Shown here piece after piece: positions 1 to 9,487 of a DNA stretch of 47,164 bases (position 1 is the first letter of the stretch; every line of letters starts with the position of its first letter). The stretch is from an uncultured Pirellulaceae bacterium (GTDB lineage: Bacteria > Planctomycetota > Planctomycetia > Pirellulales > Pirellulaceae), in NCBI GenBank assembly GCA_938036435.1, contig CALHPU010000065.1:1-47164 (forward strand), given 5' to 3'. Below the pieces are notes generated by a model. The model was given only the letters and a program-made list of their open reading frames with translations, searched no databases and was not told where the DNA came from. Made by a program: the position numbers and the translations under genes.

Positions 1-680
1 TCGGCGACTTCTTTGAGCGCGATGGCGTGTTTGGGTTGGCTGATGCCAAAACCCACGCAGATCGGTAGGTCGGTTTGCGTTTTGAGCCAACGCAGATTCT
101 CAATCAACTCTGGCGGCAATTCGTTACGCTCACCAGTGATCCCCGCGATCGAAACGTAGTAAATAAACCCGCTGGCCTGTTTGGCAATTTCAACGGCACG
201 CTCGCGCTCGGTCGTCGGCGTGATCATTTGAATCAAACTAAAGTCCGACGCTCGGCATTTTTCAGCAAACACCGCCGATTCGTCCACCGGCATGTCGGGA
301 ACAATCGCACCAGAGATCCCCGCAGCGATCGCTTTCTGCAAGTAGTTGTCCATTCCCTGGCGGTAGATGATGGCGTAGCTGACCATCGAAACGATTGGCA
401 TCTTCAGTTTTGGAGCAACGACAGTCGCCATGTCCAAAATGGATTCAAGCTTGATCTTCTTATTGAGCGCGCGCGTGTAAGAGGCCTGAATGACGGGGCC
501 GTCGGCAATCGGGTCGCTGTAGGGAATGCCCAGTTCGGCCAAATGACATCCGGCTCCATCAAGCGACTGAAGTAGAGCGCTGGTGAACTCGATGTCGGGA
601 TCGCCGGCAGTAATAAACGGCATGAAAGCCTTTTTGCCTTCGGATTTCAGTTGAGCAAATAGATCGTCGATTGCTGACAT
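1..680 (-). CDS. trpA: Tryptophan synthase alpha chain, 3' end cut by the window edge
   Basis: Cleaves indole-3-glycerol phosphate to indole and glyceraldehyde-3-phosphate in the last step of tryptophan synthesis; cytoplasmic, paired with TrpB. About 226 codons are visible from an ATG at 680, opening MSAIDDLFAQLKSEGKKAF, then FITAGDPD and LAELGIPYSDPIADGP, which contains the catalytic Glu and Asp of the family, and later GISGAIVPDMPVDE. Family members are about 260-270 residues, so roughly the last 40 lie beyond base 1. It follows trpB on the same strand after a 106-base gap and is probably co-transcribed with it. No anomaly is seen in the visible part. Confidence 0.95.
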   Translation of the reverse strand, partial: MSAIDDLFAQLKSEGKKAFMPFITAGDPDIEFTSALLQSLDGAGCHLAELGIPYSDPIADGPVIQASYTRALNKKIKLESILDMATVVAPKLKMPIVSMVSYAIIYRQGMDNYLQKAIAAGISGAIVPDMPVDESAVFAEKCRASDFSLIQMITPTTERERAVEIAKQASGFIYYVSIAGITGERNELPPELIENLRWLKTQTDLPICVGFGISQPKHAIALKEVA

Positions 681-786
681 GAGTTTGGTGGATGTTGGCT
701 TAAGTGTTTCTGAAAATTGGCCCTCCCCGTCGGTGAGCCTCCGACCCTCCCCAATGGAGGGTTACAAATACTAACGCAGACTCTGG

Positions 787-2013
787 TTATGCCTGTTCGG
801 ATCGAAGCCTTTGGATTTCATCGGCGTCCTTATCACCGCGACCGGATAGACAAACGACGACGATTTCATCCTTGCCACGTTCCGATGCGACCTCCATACC
901 TTTGGCGATGGCGTGCGATGATTCAAGCGCTGGCAGAATGCCTTCGGTCTTTGCGATCAAGTCAAACGTGTTGAGCGCTTCGTCATCGCGGCAACTGCGG
1001 TACTCGACCCGTCCCGTTTTCTTCCAGTGACTGTGTTCTGGACCGACGCCCGGATAGTCCAATCCCGCCGACGCGGAATGCACGTCGTCGGTCTGGCCGT
1101 CGTCATCTTGCAGCACGTAGCTGAAGCTTCCGTGCAACACGCCTGGTTTGCCGTAGGTGAGGCTCGAGGCGTGGTGGCCCGGTTCGTCGTCGTAGCCGCC
1201 GGCTTCGACGCCAACGAGTGGTACATCCGTTTGAGCGACAAATGGGTAGAACATGCCTGCTGCGTTGCTGCCGCCGCCTACGCAAGCGACCACTGCATCG
1301 GGTAACCTGCCAAAACGTTCTTGCGATTGAGTGATCGTCTCACGTCCGATGATGGCTTGGAAGTCGCGGACAATCTTTGGAAACGGATGCGGCCCAACAA
1401 CCGAACCTAAAATATAGTGCGTATCCTTAACGCTGCCCATCCAGTCGCGCATCGCTTCGTTGACAGCGTCGCGTAAGGTTCTCGATCCGGTTGTCACCGG
1501 TCGGATTTCGGCACCCATGCTGCGCATCGACCGCACGTTGGGTGCCTGCCGTCGTACGTCTTCCTCTCCCATGTACACGATGCAAGGCAACCCAAAATGA
1601 GCGCACGCGGTAGCTGTTGCCACACCGTGTTGACCGGCACCCGTTTCGGCGATCACGCGCGTCTTGCCCATGCGAAGGGTCAATAGTGCTTGGCCGATGG
1701 TGCTGTTGATTTTATGAGCACCGGTGTGGTTGAGGTCTTCACGCTTGAACCAAATCTGGGCGCCACCGCATTTTTCGGTCAAGCGTTTGGCAAAATACAA
1801 CGGCGAGGGGCGGCCGACAAAATCGCGCAACAGAACGTCCAGTTGAGCCTGAAACTCTGGATCTTGTTTGGCTTTGTTGTATTCTTCTTCCAGTTGGTCC
1901 AAGGCCGCGACAAGCGTTTCAGGAACGAAGCGGCCACCAAAATCTCCAAATCGACCTTGGCCATCAGGCAGCGCGGCGTCGGGGCTGGGTTGTTTTAAAA
2001 ATGAAGTCTTCAT
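787..2013 (-). CDS. trpB: Tryptophan synthase beta chain
   Basis: PLP enzyme that condenses indole with serine to give tryptophan. The 408-residue product has the expected family length. [15 protein letters not shown] is near the N-terminus; the PLP lysine is Lys101 in [21 protein letters not shown] and the phosphate-binding [10 protein letters not shown] follow. The open frame extends upstream to 2376, but the extra residues are low-quality sequence. The ATG at 2013 ([18 protein letters not shown]) begins where the family begins and has GAGAG about 6 bases upstream, so I chose it. trpA follows on the same strand. mutM diverges from a shared 254-base upstream region. Confidence 0.97.
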   Translation of the reverse strand: MKTSFLKQPSPDAALPDGQGRFGDFGGRFVPETLVAALDQLEEEYNKAKQDPEFQAQLDVLLRDFVGRPSPLYFAKRLTEKCGGAQIWFKREDLNHTGAHKINSTIGQALLTLRMGKTRVIAETGAGQHGVATATACAHFGLPCIVYMGEEDVRRQAPNVRSMRSMGAEIRPVTTGSRTLRDAVNEAMRDWMGSVKDTHYILGSVVGPHPFPKIVRDFQAIIGRETITQSQERFGRLPDAVVACVGGGSNAAGMFYPFVAQTDVPLVGVEAGGYDDEPGHHASSLTYGKPGVLHGSFSYVLQDDDGQTDDVHSASAGLDYPGVGPEHSHWKKTGRVEYRSCRDDEALNTFDLIAKTEGILPALESSHAIAKGMEVASERGKDEIVVVCLSGRGDKDADEIQRLRSEQA

Positions 2014-2267
2014 GAAACTCTCGTAGTGCGAACCTAAAGAACCGTCGTGTCCTGAGGAAGGACCGGCGACCGATCCTCGGGGCAACAGTTTAAACGCCAT
2101 CCGCCGAATCGAACATACGCTCGATCCGACTCGCGCGGTATTGCGTGGAGAAAAGCTCCGGAAATCGGGGTGAGTAATTTTGTTGCACCTTGCGGGATTA
2201 GACGTTCTGGAGAGACAATTGGCTTTTGCCCTGTTAGTCACGATTTTGAATCTCCTTTGACACCGCA

Positions 2268-3107
2268 ATGCCCGAGTTACCTGAAGTAGAAACGATGCGA
2301 CGTGGGATTTTGGAGATTGAGGGGGCGGTCGTGGTTGCCGCAGAGCGTACCGCTTGCTCAAAACGTCCAATCGCAATCACACCCCGAATCGATCGACTGA
2401 ATAAGCGCGTCAAAGGGCAGAAGATCCTGCGAGTGGATCGGCTTGGCAAACGTGTGGTGGTTGTGATGGAGAATTTGGATCGGCTGATTTTTGAGCCGCG
2501 TATGACGGGGCTGGTTTTGATCGCCGATCCGCCGTCAGTTGAGCACCTGCGATTTCGATTGACGTTAAAGAAATCGCCGGTGAAGCAAGTGCTTTTCTGG
2601 GACAGGCGGGGTCTAGGGAATGTCAGCTTGCTGTCTGATGAACAGTACCAAGAAAAATTGACCAGCGGAAAGCTTGGTCCCGATGCGCTGGCGATTGCTC
2701 CGTCAGAATTCGCCGAAACGTTCTCCAAGAGGCAGCGTGAGATCAAAGTCGCTTTGTTGGACCAGTCAGCCGTTGCAGGGGTGGGGAATCTATACGCCAG
2801 TGAAATTTTGCATTTGGCCGGCGTTCATCCACAAGCGCGGTGCAATCGCTTGTCAAAGATACAGTATCAGCGTATTCATGATCGCATGGTCGAGGTATTG
2901 GAGATAGCGATTGAGCACGAGGGTTCAACGCTTTCCGATGGAACTTACCGCAACGCGCTCAACGATCCGGGTGGGTATCAGAATCAGCACCGGGTTTACG
3001 ATCGGGCTGGAGAAAAATGCCCTACGTGCAAGAAGGATTCGATCCAACGTATCGTGCAGTGTCAACGCTCAACGTTCTTCTGCAAGAAGTGTCAGAAGAA
3101 ACGATAG
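2268..3107 (+). CDS. mutM: Formamidopyrimidine-DNA glycosylase
   Basis: Base-excision repair enzyme that removes oxidised purines such as 8-oxoguanine and cuts the abasic site. The 279-residue product starts [13 protein letters not shown], which supplies the catalytic Pro2 and Glu3. The helix-two-turn-helix region reads [20 protein letters not shown]-terminal zinc finger has two CxxC pairs, CPTC and CKKC (the latter in [10 protein letters not shown]). Length is typical. It diverges from trpB and converges with the histidine kinase at 3209-4054. Its 3' side carries three small hairpins (3113-3197). Confidence 0.97.
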   Translation: MPELPEVETMRRGILEIEGAVVVAAERTACSKRPIAITPRIDRLNKRVKGQKILRVDRLGKRVVVVMENLDRLIFEPRMTGLVLIADPPSVEHLRFRLTLKKSPVKQVLFWDRRGLGNVSLLSDEQYQEKLTSGKLGPDALAIAPSEFAETFSKRQREIKVALLDQSAVAGVGNLYASEILHLAGVHPQARCNRLSKIQYQRIHDRMVEVLEIAIEHEGSTLSDGTYRNALNDPGGYQNQHRVYDRAGEKCPTCKKDSIQRIVQCQRSTFFCKKCQKKR

Positions 3108-3112
3108 TCGTT

Positions 3113-3202
3113 GACCGCTCCGCGGTCTTATCGTTGCGCTGAGTGATTGCGGAGCAATCAACGACAATTGATGCGCTAAGTGATTGCGGAGCAATCAACG
3201 AC
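3113..3202 (+). repeat. Cluster of three triloop hairpins, two in a tandem repeat
   Basis: Six bases after the mutM stop lies GACCGC-TCC-GCGGTC (3113-3127). Then TGATTGC-GGA-GCAATCA occurs twice (3144-3160 and 3181-3197) inside a 30-base unit at 3136-3165 and 3173-3202 with one mismatch and a 37-base period. The first hairpin with its flank (GTCGTTGA...TTGCGC) resembles the reverse complement of the unit, with paired changes that keep the stem. It lies between convergent genes, so it may act as a bidirectional terminator or RNA-stabilising element, or be a dispersed palindromic repeat. Confidence 0.7.
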
Positions 3203-3208
3203 GATCGG

Positions 3209-4054
3209 CTATCGTGCTTGAGCAGCCGCATTCATCTGGGTCACTGCACCAGCGATGCCCCGCGCCGCAGGAACAGGAGACGCCTGTCGCTCCATTGGCA
3301 GTTTCAGCGTGAAACATGTTCCTTTGCCCAACGAGCTTTCTAGGCGGATCTTGCCGCCGTGGGCCTCGATGATATTTTTGCAGGTGGCCAATCCTAATCC
3401 CGTCCCGCCTTTGCCCGATTCATCCGGACCGTTCTTGGTGCTGAAATAGGGCTCGAAAATCTTTCGCATGGTGGCTTCATCCATGCCGCTTCCGTGGTCA
3501 CGCACGCTCAAGTCCACCGTTTTGGCTCGTTCGTCTCGGGCCATCTTGATAATCAGTTCACCACCTTCTGACATGGCTTGTCGAGCATTGATCACCAAGT
3601 TCATCAACACTTGTTGGATCTGGTTGCCAATGACTGATGCGGTCGGCAGATTGTCTTCAGCCTGAATGTCGACTGAGATGCGATACTTCTGAAGCTCGCG
3701 CTCCAACAGAACCATGGTTTCGCCAACCAGTTTTGCGACATCAGTTTGCTCAAAATGTTCGCTGCGATTGCGAGCCATGCCTAGAACAGCGTTGGTGATT
3801 TTAGCAGCGCGGTTGCCGGCCTGATTGATTTTGTCAAACGCTTTGTCGCGCGTCGGCTTGTCCTCGTAGCGCATGCCCATTTTGGCATAATTGATGATCG
3901 TCATCAGAACGTTGTTGAATTCGTGCGTTGTTGTGCTGACTAGTTCGCCAAGGGCCGTCATGCGTTGGCACTCGTTAAGACGTTTGGTTAGAACCTCGAC
4001 TTGAGCGCGCAGTTCGTTTATTTCATTTTCTTGGTTGGTTGGATTAACGCTCAC
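3209..4054 (-). CDS. Sensor histidine kinase without transmembrane or PAS domain
   Basis: Two-component signalling kinase, predicted soluble. After an N-terminal coiled-coil-like stretch (about residues 8-32, INELRAQVEVLTKRLNE), the phosphoacceptor His44 lies in TTTHEFNNVL. The ATPase domain follows with the N-box NLVINARQAM, G1 DHGSGMD, F-box FEPYFSTK and G2 GGTGLGLATCKNI. The product has 281 residues from a GTG at 4054; a TTG at 4078 would add eight. I prefer the GTG because AAGG lies about 8 bases upstream. No response regulator is adjacent, so the partner is elsewhere. The HEFNN box resembles kinases that pair with NtrC-like regulators, but this is not proof of function. Confidence 0.88.
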   Translation of the reverse strand: MSVNPTNQENEINELRAQVEVLTKRLNECQRMTALGELVSTTTHEFNNVLMTIINYAKMGMRYEDKPTRDKAFDKINQAGNRAAKITNAVLGMARNRSEHFEQTDVAKLVGETMVLLERELQKYRISVDIQAEDNLPTASVIGNQIQQVLMNLVINARQAMSEGGELIIKMARDERAKTVDLSVRDHGSGMDEATMRKIFEPYFSTKNGPDESGKGGTGLGLATCKNIIEAHGGKIRLESSLGKGTCFTLKLPMERQASPVPAARGIAGAVTQMNAAAQAR

Positions 4055-4503
4055 GCAGGAACCTTTTCTGGAAATCAATGATTGGTGGTTTTTCGACTCG
4101 AGGTGAGGCTTGCCCTAGCACGACGGTGGCCTACAAAAGTGAATCGGCAGTTTCAGTTGGCGGATTGACGATTCGATTCGGGGAAAAAAACGTTCGCCCA
4201 CGTCTCCCATTTTGAACCCCGAAACTACCTGCCCTCCCCAACCAAATGTATGCGTTGCTTGCGAGGTAGAACTTCTGACAGCTGAATGCATTGATGACAG
4301 CACGTTTTGGTCTCTTTTGCCCAGCCACATGGTGACGAGCTTTGCCAGCGGCGGACCGTAAACGTTACCTAACCCATAAGGAGGGGAAAGGCCTTCATTT
4401 CTACTCAGTCAGGACCGAAGAATATCCAGCGGCTAATTTGGCTGCGTTTCTTGTTTCTTAAGTCACAGTGATTTCAGACCGTCCATTTAAGTGGGCCAAA
4501 TCC
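4055..4503. other. Intergenic region between kinase and glycosyltransferase
   Basis: About 450 bases between divergent genes, presumably containing both promoters. Short open frames on the minus strand (4115-4330) overlap each other in different frames and resemble no protein I know. I see no tRNA, repeat or clear operator. Confidence 0.4.
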
Positions 4504-5487
4504 ATGAATGGGACTAATACCCAGTACTCTGTTATTGTTCCGGTTGTCGGACAGACATCGTCACTCGACGATACCCTTGCATCAGCTCTGCGTGAGGTTC
4601 CAGATGGAAGCGAAGTGATTCTGGTCCACGACGGAACTTTCGAGGATAAATATAACATTTGCGAAGAGCTAACATTGGTTGACGCGCGTTCAAAGCGTTT
4701 GTCCTCTCAGTTCGCCGCAGCGTTTGCCGAATCTAATGGTGATGTAATCGCTTTTGTGCGGCCAGGAGTCGAACTTCCGGCGGGATGGGTCGACGCTGTT
4801 GAAGACAAGTTCTCCGATCCTTCTGTTGCTTCTGCGGTGCCGGTCATCGTCGGACAAGCTCAGCCTGATCAGATTGTTGCCGCCGGTGTAAAAAGCAACT
4901 ATCACTATCGCAGGTCTTTGGTTGGGCAGGGAGAGACGTTGGCTAAGCGTGTCTTCGGTCGACTGGATCCTTTAGGGCCAACCAGTTGGGCCGGCTTTTA
5001 TCGGCGATCAACGTTGGCGCTGATAGGCGACCTAAATTCAAAATTAGAAGACCAATACTTTGATTTGGATCTGACGCTGACTCTCACAGCGATGGGGTAC
5101 TCAACTGCGATGATGCCGAACTGCGTTTGCCGTGTCGAGCGGCCTGCAGCGATCTTCAGGGAAGCCAAAATCGCGCATGGCCTGTCAGCTCAACGCTCGA
5201 TCGCGCGACATGCCAGTCACGAATCTACATTTAGTCGTGGTTTGTTTTCTTTCGCCGTCGAGTTGTGCTCTGGGATTGTCTCGCCCGGACAGTTTCAGCA
5301 AGCGATGGGACGATTAGGTGCGTCTCGTTTTCGCGCTGAGGATAGAGCTTTCGCGGAGCGGATGGTCGAGATCATCCGTCGTAAGAAAACGATCGAGAAA
5401 ACGGGTTTGCGGATTCACGAGCAAGAACTATCGATTGACGCCCGCGATGCCCTCGAGCAGCGTCGTAAGCGACGACGAGCGGCCTAG
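4504..5487 (+). CDS. Glycosyltransferase family 2-like protein
   Basis: Likely transfers a sugar from a nucleotide donor; acceptor unknown. The N-terminus MNGTNTQYSVIVPVVGQTSS is the usual start of a GT-A fold, followed by LREVPDGSEVILVHDGT and NGDVIAFVRPGVELPAGW, the region of the acidic metal-binding motif. A classical DxD is not obvious. FGRLDPLGPTSWAGFYRRS and EDQYFDLDLTLTLTAMGY match the acceptor-side region of the family. 327 residues from the ATG at 4504; an in-frame GTG at 4468 would add 12. The Arg/Lys-rich tail (residues about 295-327) is unusual for the family. Nothing nearby indicates a pathway. Confidence 0.75.
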   Translation: MNGTNTQYSVIVPVVGQTSSLDDTLASALREVPDGSEVILVHDGTFEDKYNICEELTLVDARSKRLSSQFAAAFAESNGDVIAFVRPGVELPAGWVDAVEDKFSDPSVASAVPVIVGQAQPDQIVAAGVKSNYHYRRSLVGQGETLAKRVFGRLDPLGPTSWAGFYRRSTLALIGDLNSKLEDQYFDLDLTLTLTAMGYSTAMMPNCVCRVERPAAIFREAKIAHGLSAQRSIARHASHESTFSRGLFSFAVELCSGIVSPGQFQQAMGRLGASRFRAEDRAFAERMVEIIRRKKTIEKTGLRIHEQELSIDARDALEQRRKRRRAA

Positions 5488-5818
5488 ATCTTTTTTTGCA
5501 ACTTCCATCGTCGAGCTTTTGGCCATTTTTTGCATTTTGCATTGGTCGCGAGGCCAATCGACTAACGCGGTTGATCCGATCCTTGGCGGGTTGATCGCCG
5601 CTTCGTGTTATCTTGTTCTGCGACAAAACGGCCGTTCCGGGGCATCATCCAGATTCAATTTTTGGGTTGCCGGTTCGCTCTTAAAGCGTAATGGCGCAAG
5701 CCGTCGGGTATAAATACCAATTAATTAACGGTGGGGACCAGAGAGCTCGCGCGCTTTCGTTTTCATCTAAGTCCTAATTCCAATTCTGGACGAAGCACTT
5801 GCCGATGGTCCAGAGGTT

Positions 5819-5880
5819 GTAGTGGGATTCGCCAGAATTTCTCATTGACTGATAAAGGGAATTCTGGCGAATCCCACTAC
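5819..5880. repeat. Perfect 21-bp inverted repeat, MITE-like
   Basis: GTAGTGGGATTCGCCAGAATT (written as two parts: GTAGTGGGATTC and GCCAGAATT) at 5819-5839 is exactly inverted at 5860-5880, with a 20-base loop. A decayed relative lies at 33460-33516, so this belongs to a dispersed palindromic family rather than being a terminator of one gene. There is no T-run after it. Confidence 0.75.
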
Positions 5881-6091
5881 TTATACTGACCTTATACTGA
5901 GGGCGGCAATCGTTTAGGCGATCTTGAACTAACCAGCTCTCCCAAAAGCCAGGACAAAACGGTCGTTATTTCGTCTACGTTTTCGGTTCTCAGCAGCGTA
6001 GAATCGAACCTGAAAGATGTAACCGACTAGAGGGCATTTCAACACGTAGCACGAATTTCCCAATCGTGTTGGATGGGCGAATAACGACTTC

Positions 6092-6126
6092 GAGAGTCGC
6101 TCCTCATTGTGCTGCGTTCAGAATTC
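6092..6126. repeat. Copy of dispersed repeat ending CGTTCAGAATTC
   Basis: 35 bases beginning GAGAGTCG and ending GCGTTCAGAATTC match 16698-16732 at 30 of 35 positions by eye. The copy here lies immediately upstream of the radical SAM gene and has lost the left arm of the palindrome that the other copy still has. Confidence 0.55.
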
Positions 6127-6157
6127 TGCTTTTTTCACGCAAGACCTCAGGATCACG

Positions 6158-7459
6158 ATGTATTTTCGACTTGCCAAACGAATGCTGATGGAGACGGACA
6201 AACGCTTGTTGTGGAAACTGGCGTGGAACATGGGCGTCAAAGGACTCGTCAGTGTGCAAAAGCACAAAAATCGTTTGGCCAAAGGCGAGTTCTTTCCGCC
6301 GTACCTCTACATTTCTATCATCAACAGTTGCAATTTGCGCTGCCAAGGTTGTTGGGTAGACGTTGCCCACAAACAGCAAACAATCGATGTACCGGCGATG
6401 AACCGGATGATCTCTCGCGCCAAAGAGATGGGAAATTCTTTCTTCGGATTGCTGGGCGGCGAACCGTTTATGCATAAAGAGCTGTTCGAAATTTTGGAAG
6501 CACATCCGGATGCATATTTTCAAGTCTTCACCAACGGGCACTTCATCACTGACGAGGTAGCCAAACGCTTGCGAAAGTGTGGCAATGTCACACCATTGGT
6601 CAGCGTCGAAGGATCGGAGATCATCAGCGATCAAAGACGCGGCAAGGCGGGAGTGCTGTCGGCGACGATGAGGGGCCTCCAGAATTGTCTGGACAACAAA
6701 GTTATGACGGGTGTCTGCACCAGCCTCTGTCAGAGCAATTTCGACGACCTGTTGACCGAGCAATGGGTTGATCGTTTGATCGACATGGGAGTGATGTACA
6801 CGTGGTATCACGTTTTTCGTCCTGTGGGTCCTGAGGCATCGCCCGAACTTGTTCTGACGCCTCAACAAACGCGCGAGGCACGTCAGTTTGTTGTAGATAT
6901 GCGGTGTAAGAAACCGATCATCTTTATCGATGCTTACTATGACGCTGATGGTCAAGCGCTTTGTCCGGCGGCAACGGGATTTACACATCACATCAATCCT
7001 TGGGGTGATATTGAACCGTGTCCAGTGATTCAAATTGCCAGTGAATCGATCCACGACCAACGACCACTGGACGAGGTGTTTAACGAATCGGATTTCCTAC
7101 GAGACTTCCGCAAAACGGCGGCTCAGCACACGCGCGGCTGTATTGTGTTGGAGCGTCCTGACTTGATCGAAGCATTGGCCGATCGTCACGGTGCCAAAGA
7201 CTCGACGGCGCGCAAGACCGCGATCGCCGAACTGCAAGCGGCTAATGCACATCGTTCACAGTACGATCCAGCAGCCGCAGCGATCCCAGAGAAAAGTTGG
7301 GCTTATCGAATCGCCAAGAAAATCGCCTATCATGATTACGGCGCATACAGCGAGCATTTTGAACCTGAGAACTGGATAGATCCAGAGCTTCAAGCATCGG
7401 ATCGAGCTGACGCGAAGACGCCCGGACGTGGTGACGGCGATCTGGTGCAGCTGAAATAG
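6158..7459 (+). CDS. Radical SAM protein with CxxxCxxC cluster site
   Basis: 4Fe-4S enzyme that makes a 5'-deoxyadenosyl radical from SAM; substrate unknown. The 433-residue product begins MYFRLAKRMLMETDKRLLWK. The cluster cysteines are Cys58, Cys62 and Cys65 in SCNLRCQGCW, followed by GLLGGEPFMHKEL (SAM-binding GGE) and FTNGHFI. Additional cysteines in ALCPAATGF, GDIEPCPVIQ and TRGCIVL suggest a SPASM-like auxiliary cluster. The open frame runs upstream to 6107, but that part is repeat sequence, so I start at the ATG at 6158. No peptide precursor or obvious partner gene is adjacent, which argues against a classical RiPP locus. It resembles HpnH-like and other SPASM enzymes only in general layout. 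Confidence 0.85.
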   Translation: MYFRLAKRMLMETDKRLLWKLAWNMGVKGLVSVQKHKNRLAKGEFFPPYLYISIINSCNLRCQGCWVDVAHKQQTIDVPAMNRMISRAKEMGNSFFGLLGGEPFMHKELFEILEAHPDAYFQVFTNGHFITDEVAKRLRKCGNVTPLVSVEGSEIISDQRRGKAGVLSATMRGLQNCLDNKVMTGVCTSLCQSNFDDLLTEQWVDRLIDMGVMYTWYHVFRPVGPEASPELVLTPQQTREARQFVVDMRCKKPIIFIDAYYDADGQALCPAATGFTHHINPWGDIEPCPVIQIASESIHDQRPLDEVFNESDFLRDFRKTAAQHTRGCIVLERPDLIEALADRHGAKDSTARKTAIAELQAANAHRSQYDPAAAAIPEKSWAYRIAKKIAYHDYGAYSEHFEPENWIDPELQASDRADAKTPGRGDGDLVQLK

Positions 7460-7534
7460 ACTTCCAACGGACACCATGCTAAGTTTGTGCCACGACCGTG
7501 AGACTTGATTGAGGATGGCTTTTAGGAAAACGTT

Positions 7535-8185
7535 ATGGGATTCGCTTTCTTCATCGGCATGATACTCCTGTTCGGTGGTTTCGCTTGGTACGCTTCTGTG
7601 CAAGCCAAAAAAAGAACCGAAGCCTACCGAGCACAGGCAGCCGAGATGGGACTTGAGTTTGCCGAAACGGCGGATGAACTGGTTGAAATACTGGGCGATT
7701 TTGCGCTGTTTAAGCGGGGACGCACTAAGAGAACCCGCAACGTGCTTAGCGGCGATGCCGGAGATGTCAAAATTTCCATTTTTGATTACCGCTTCACCAC
7801 CGGTAGTGGCAAAAGCAAAAAAGTTAACCAACAGACGGTGGTTCTATTGCAGTCCGCGAATATCCAAAGCCCGATGTTTTCCATGCGTCAGCAGGGATTC
7901 TTCGACAAATTTGGAAAAGCGCTCGGGTTTCAGGACATCGATTTTGCCAGCCATCCAAAATTCTCGCAGATGTTTGTTCTCCAAGGCTCAGACGAAGAAG
8001 CCGTGCGAAGATTCTTTACGCCAAGTCTGCTGGAGTTCTTTGAGTCGCAAGAAAAGGTTAGCGTCGAGGGCGGGATGGGCCGGGTGATGATCTACAACGC
8101 CCGGAAGCGACTACCACCTGCGGAAGTCAAAGATGCTTTGGCGAAAGCCTATGAGGTCTACGGTCACATCGTTGATCAAGCGTAG
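7535..8185 (+). CDS. Membrane-anchored protein of unknown function
   Basis: 216 residues. Residues 2-20 (GFAFFIGMILLFGGFAWYA) form one transmembrane segment, followed by a basic flank QAKKRTEAYRAQA, so the rest is probably cytoplasmic. The soluble part contains FDYRFTTGSGKSKKVNQQTV and FFDKFGKALGFQDIDFASH; I do not recognise a named domain, although the layout resembles small planctomycete proteins with a beta-rich C-terminus. It lies 75 bases after the radical SAM gene on the same strand, possibly as one transcript, and converges with the ROK gene. Function unknown. Confidence 0.75.
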   Translation: MGFAFFIGMILLFGGFAWYASVQAKKRTEAYRAQAAEMGLEFAETADELVEILGDFALFKRGRTKRTRNVLSGDAGDVKISIFDYRFTTGSGKSKKVNQQTVVLLQSANIQSPMFSMRQQGFFDKFGKALGFQDIDFASHPKFSQMFVLQGSDEEAVRRFFTPSLLEFFESQEKVSVEGGMGRVMIYNARKRLPPAEVKDALAKAYEVYGHIVDQA

Positions 8186-8211
8186 CGCACTGTAAGGCAA
8201 AAGCTAAGTTC

Positions 8212-9267
8212 TTATTTCATCATCGCGTACGCGTGAGCCAAAGCACCCAATACTGGAGCATCGTCGCCGCAAGCTGAGAATTCGAACTGAGTCAGGTTCT
8301 TGAATCCGTCCAAGCAGTATTGGCGGTAGGCGTCTTCGGCTCTTTGGCGATAACGATTGCGAACGGTTTCAGACAGGTCGCAGACGCCGCCACCGATAAC
8401 AACCAAATCGTAATCTCCCAAATAGTTGATGCTTAACAATCCAATCCCAAGGGCCTTCGCTTGATCGTCAAACAGTTCCAACGCCAGCGCGTCGCCACCG
8501 TCGGCAAGGTCACGCAACTGCTTGGCCTTATCCTTGAAGGTTCCCGACTGTTGATTAAGCACATGATCTTTCCACTGAGGAAGTGATAACCGATATTCAA
8601 GCTGATGGGTGAGGCCGGTTAACGATACTGCCGATTCAATGGTCGCTGTCGCATTGCCAACGACCAGCTTTCGGTCGTGCTCATGCCGAAAAGCGTACTC
8701 AGGTAGCAGCACGTGTCCCGCATGACCTGCGCGGCCTTCGAGCCCGCGAACCACTTGGCCATTGCGGACTTCTCCACCGCCAAGTCCTGTTCCGACGATC
8801 ACCATGAACAATGAAGACACGTCCTCCACGCTGCGGATGCCGAGTTTTGATTCCCAACTGAGCTTGCCGTTGCGGATCACGTATTCGCCAAGTGCCGCCG
8901 CTTGACCGTCACCGACGTAATGAACGGCAATCTCAGGGACGAGCTTTTTCAGTTCCTTCTCCAACTCAAGTCGGATTGGATAGCGATCCCAAGCCGTTGG
9001 ATCAAGGTTGGGTGTCTTTAGCAAAACACCATCAAGCGTTGCCGGGCCGGGAGTCGCGAGTCCCAGGGAGGTAATTTGGTCTACGGAAGCACCGAGTCCT
9101 TTCATTCCCTGCTGGACTTGTTCGACAATTGCAGCGATGGTCGCGTGAGGACCGTCCGTCGAGCGCGTCGCGAATTGATCTGAAACGTAAAGTACATTTT
9201 GTTCGTTTCCGCCAATCGTAACGGTGGTGGTGGTGCCACCAACATCTACACCCACATAAAATGTCAC
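8212..9267 (-). CDS. ROK-family sugar kinase (glucokinase-like)
   Basis: Probably phosphorylates a hexose with ATP in the cytoplasm. The N-terminal phosphate-binding loop is YVGVDVGGTTTTVTIGG. GLATPGP, GDGQAAALGEY and VIVGTGLGGGEVRNGQVVRG carry the family sugar-binding and ATP-binding motifs, and GRAGHAGHVLLPE matches the conserved Gly-His region. The Cys-rich zinc motif of ROK repressors is absent, and there is no HTH, so it is an enzyme rather than a regulator. 351 residues from the GTG at 9267, which has AAGG about 10 bases upstream; an ATG at 9291 would add eight residues. Substrate not determined. Confidence 0.88.
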   Translation of the reverse strand: MTFYVGVDVGGTTTTVTIGGNEQNVLYVSDQFATRSTDGPHATIAAIVEQVQQGMKGLGASVDQITSLGLATPGPATLDGVLLKTPNLDPTAWDRYPIRLELEKELKKLVPEIAVHYVGDGQAAALGEYVIRNGKLSWESKLGIRSVEDVSSLFMVIVGTGLGGGEVRNGQVVRGLEGRAGHAGHVLLPEYAFRHEHDRKLVVGNATATIESAVSLTGLTHQLEYRLSLPQWKDHVLNQQSGTFKDKAKQLRDLADGGDALALELFDDQAKALGIGLLSINYLGDYDLVVIGGGVCDLSETVRNRYRQRAEDAYRQYCLDGFKNLTQFEFSACGDDAPVLGALAHAYAMMK

Positions 9268-9487
9268 AGATCGATACCTTGCACTTAACATCTCTAAAAG
9301 CCAATGATTATAGTGTGCAAACCTCGAGTTGTCGCCATCCCAATACTCAAACGGCGGAAGACTCAGCAGCGCATAGGCGACCGCGCGTTGGGGGGGAACT
9401 TGGGTGCTGTTTGCCGATGCAGTTCGATGTAATAATTATCAATCGCGATCGGTTTAATCAACGAACTTGTAACTGCAAACGTCAATC

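Larger units (their letters stand above)
5488..6157. other. Repeat-bearing intergenic region
   Basis: About 670 bases without a convincing gene. A frame overlapping the glycosyltransferase end (5318-5713) contains a hydrophobic stretch but has no credible start or homologue I recognise. The region holds a perfect 21-base inverted repeat (5819-5880) and a copy of a dispersed repeat (6092-6126) just before the radical SAM gene. Confidence 0.4.

Noticed and set aside
717..2376. Extended trpB frame up to 2376 and plus-strand frames opposite trpB
   Set aside because: The extra N-terminal 121 residues are unlike TrpB, and the plus-strand frames mirror trpB codons. The ATG at 2013 with its ribosome site fits the family.
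4115..4330. Short minus-strand frames in the kinase/glycosyltransferase gap
   Set aside because: Two frames overlap each other with unrelated sequence, no ribosome site, and no recognisable protein features.
5318..5713. 131-codon plus frame overlapping the glycosyltransferase end
   Set aside because: Most of it lies inside the glycosyltransferase in another frame. The hydrophobic end is not enough to call a gene.
6104..7060. 318-codon minus frame opposite the radical SAM gene
   Set aside because: It is a shadow of the radical SAM codons on the other strand and matches no family.
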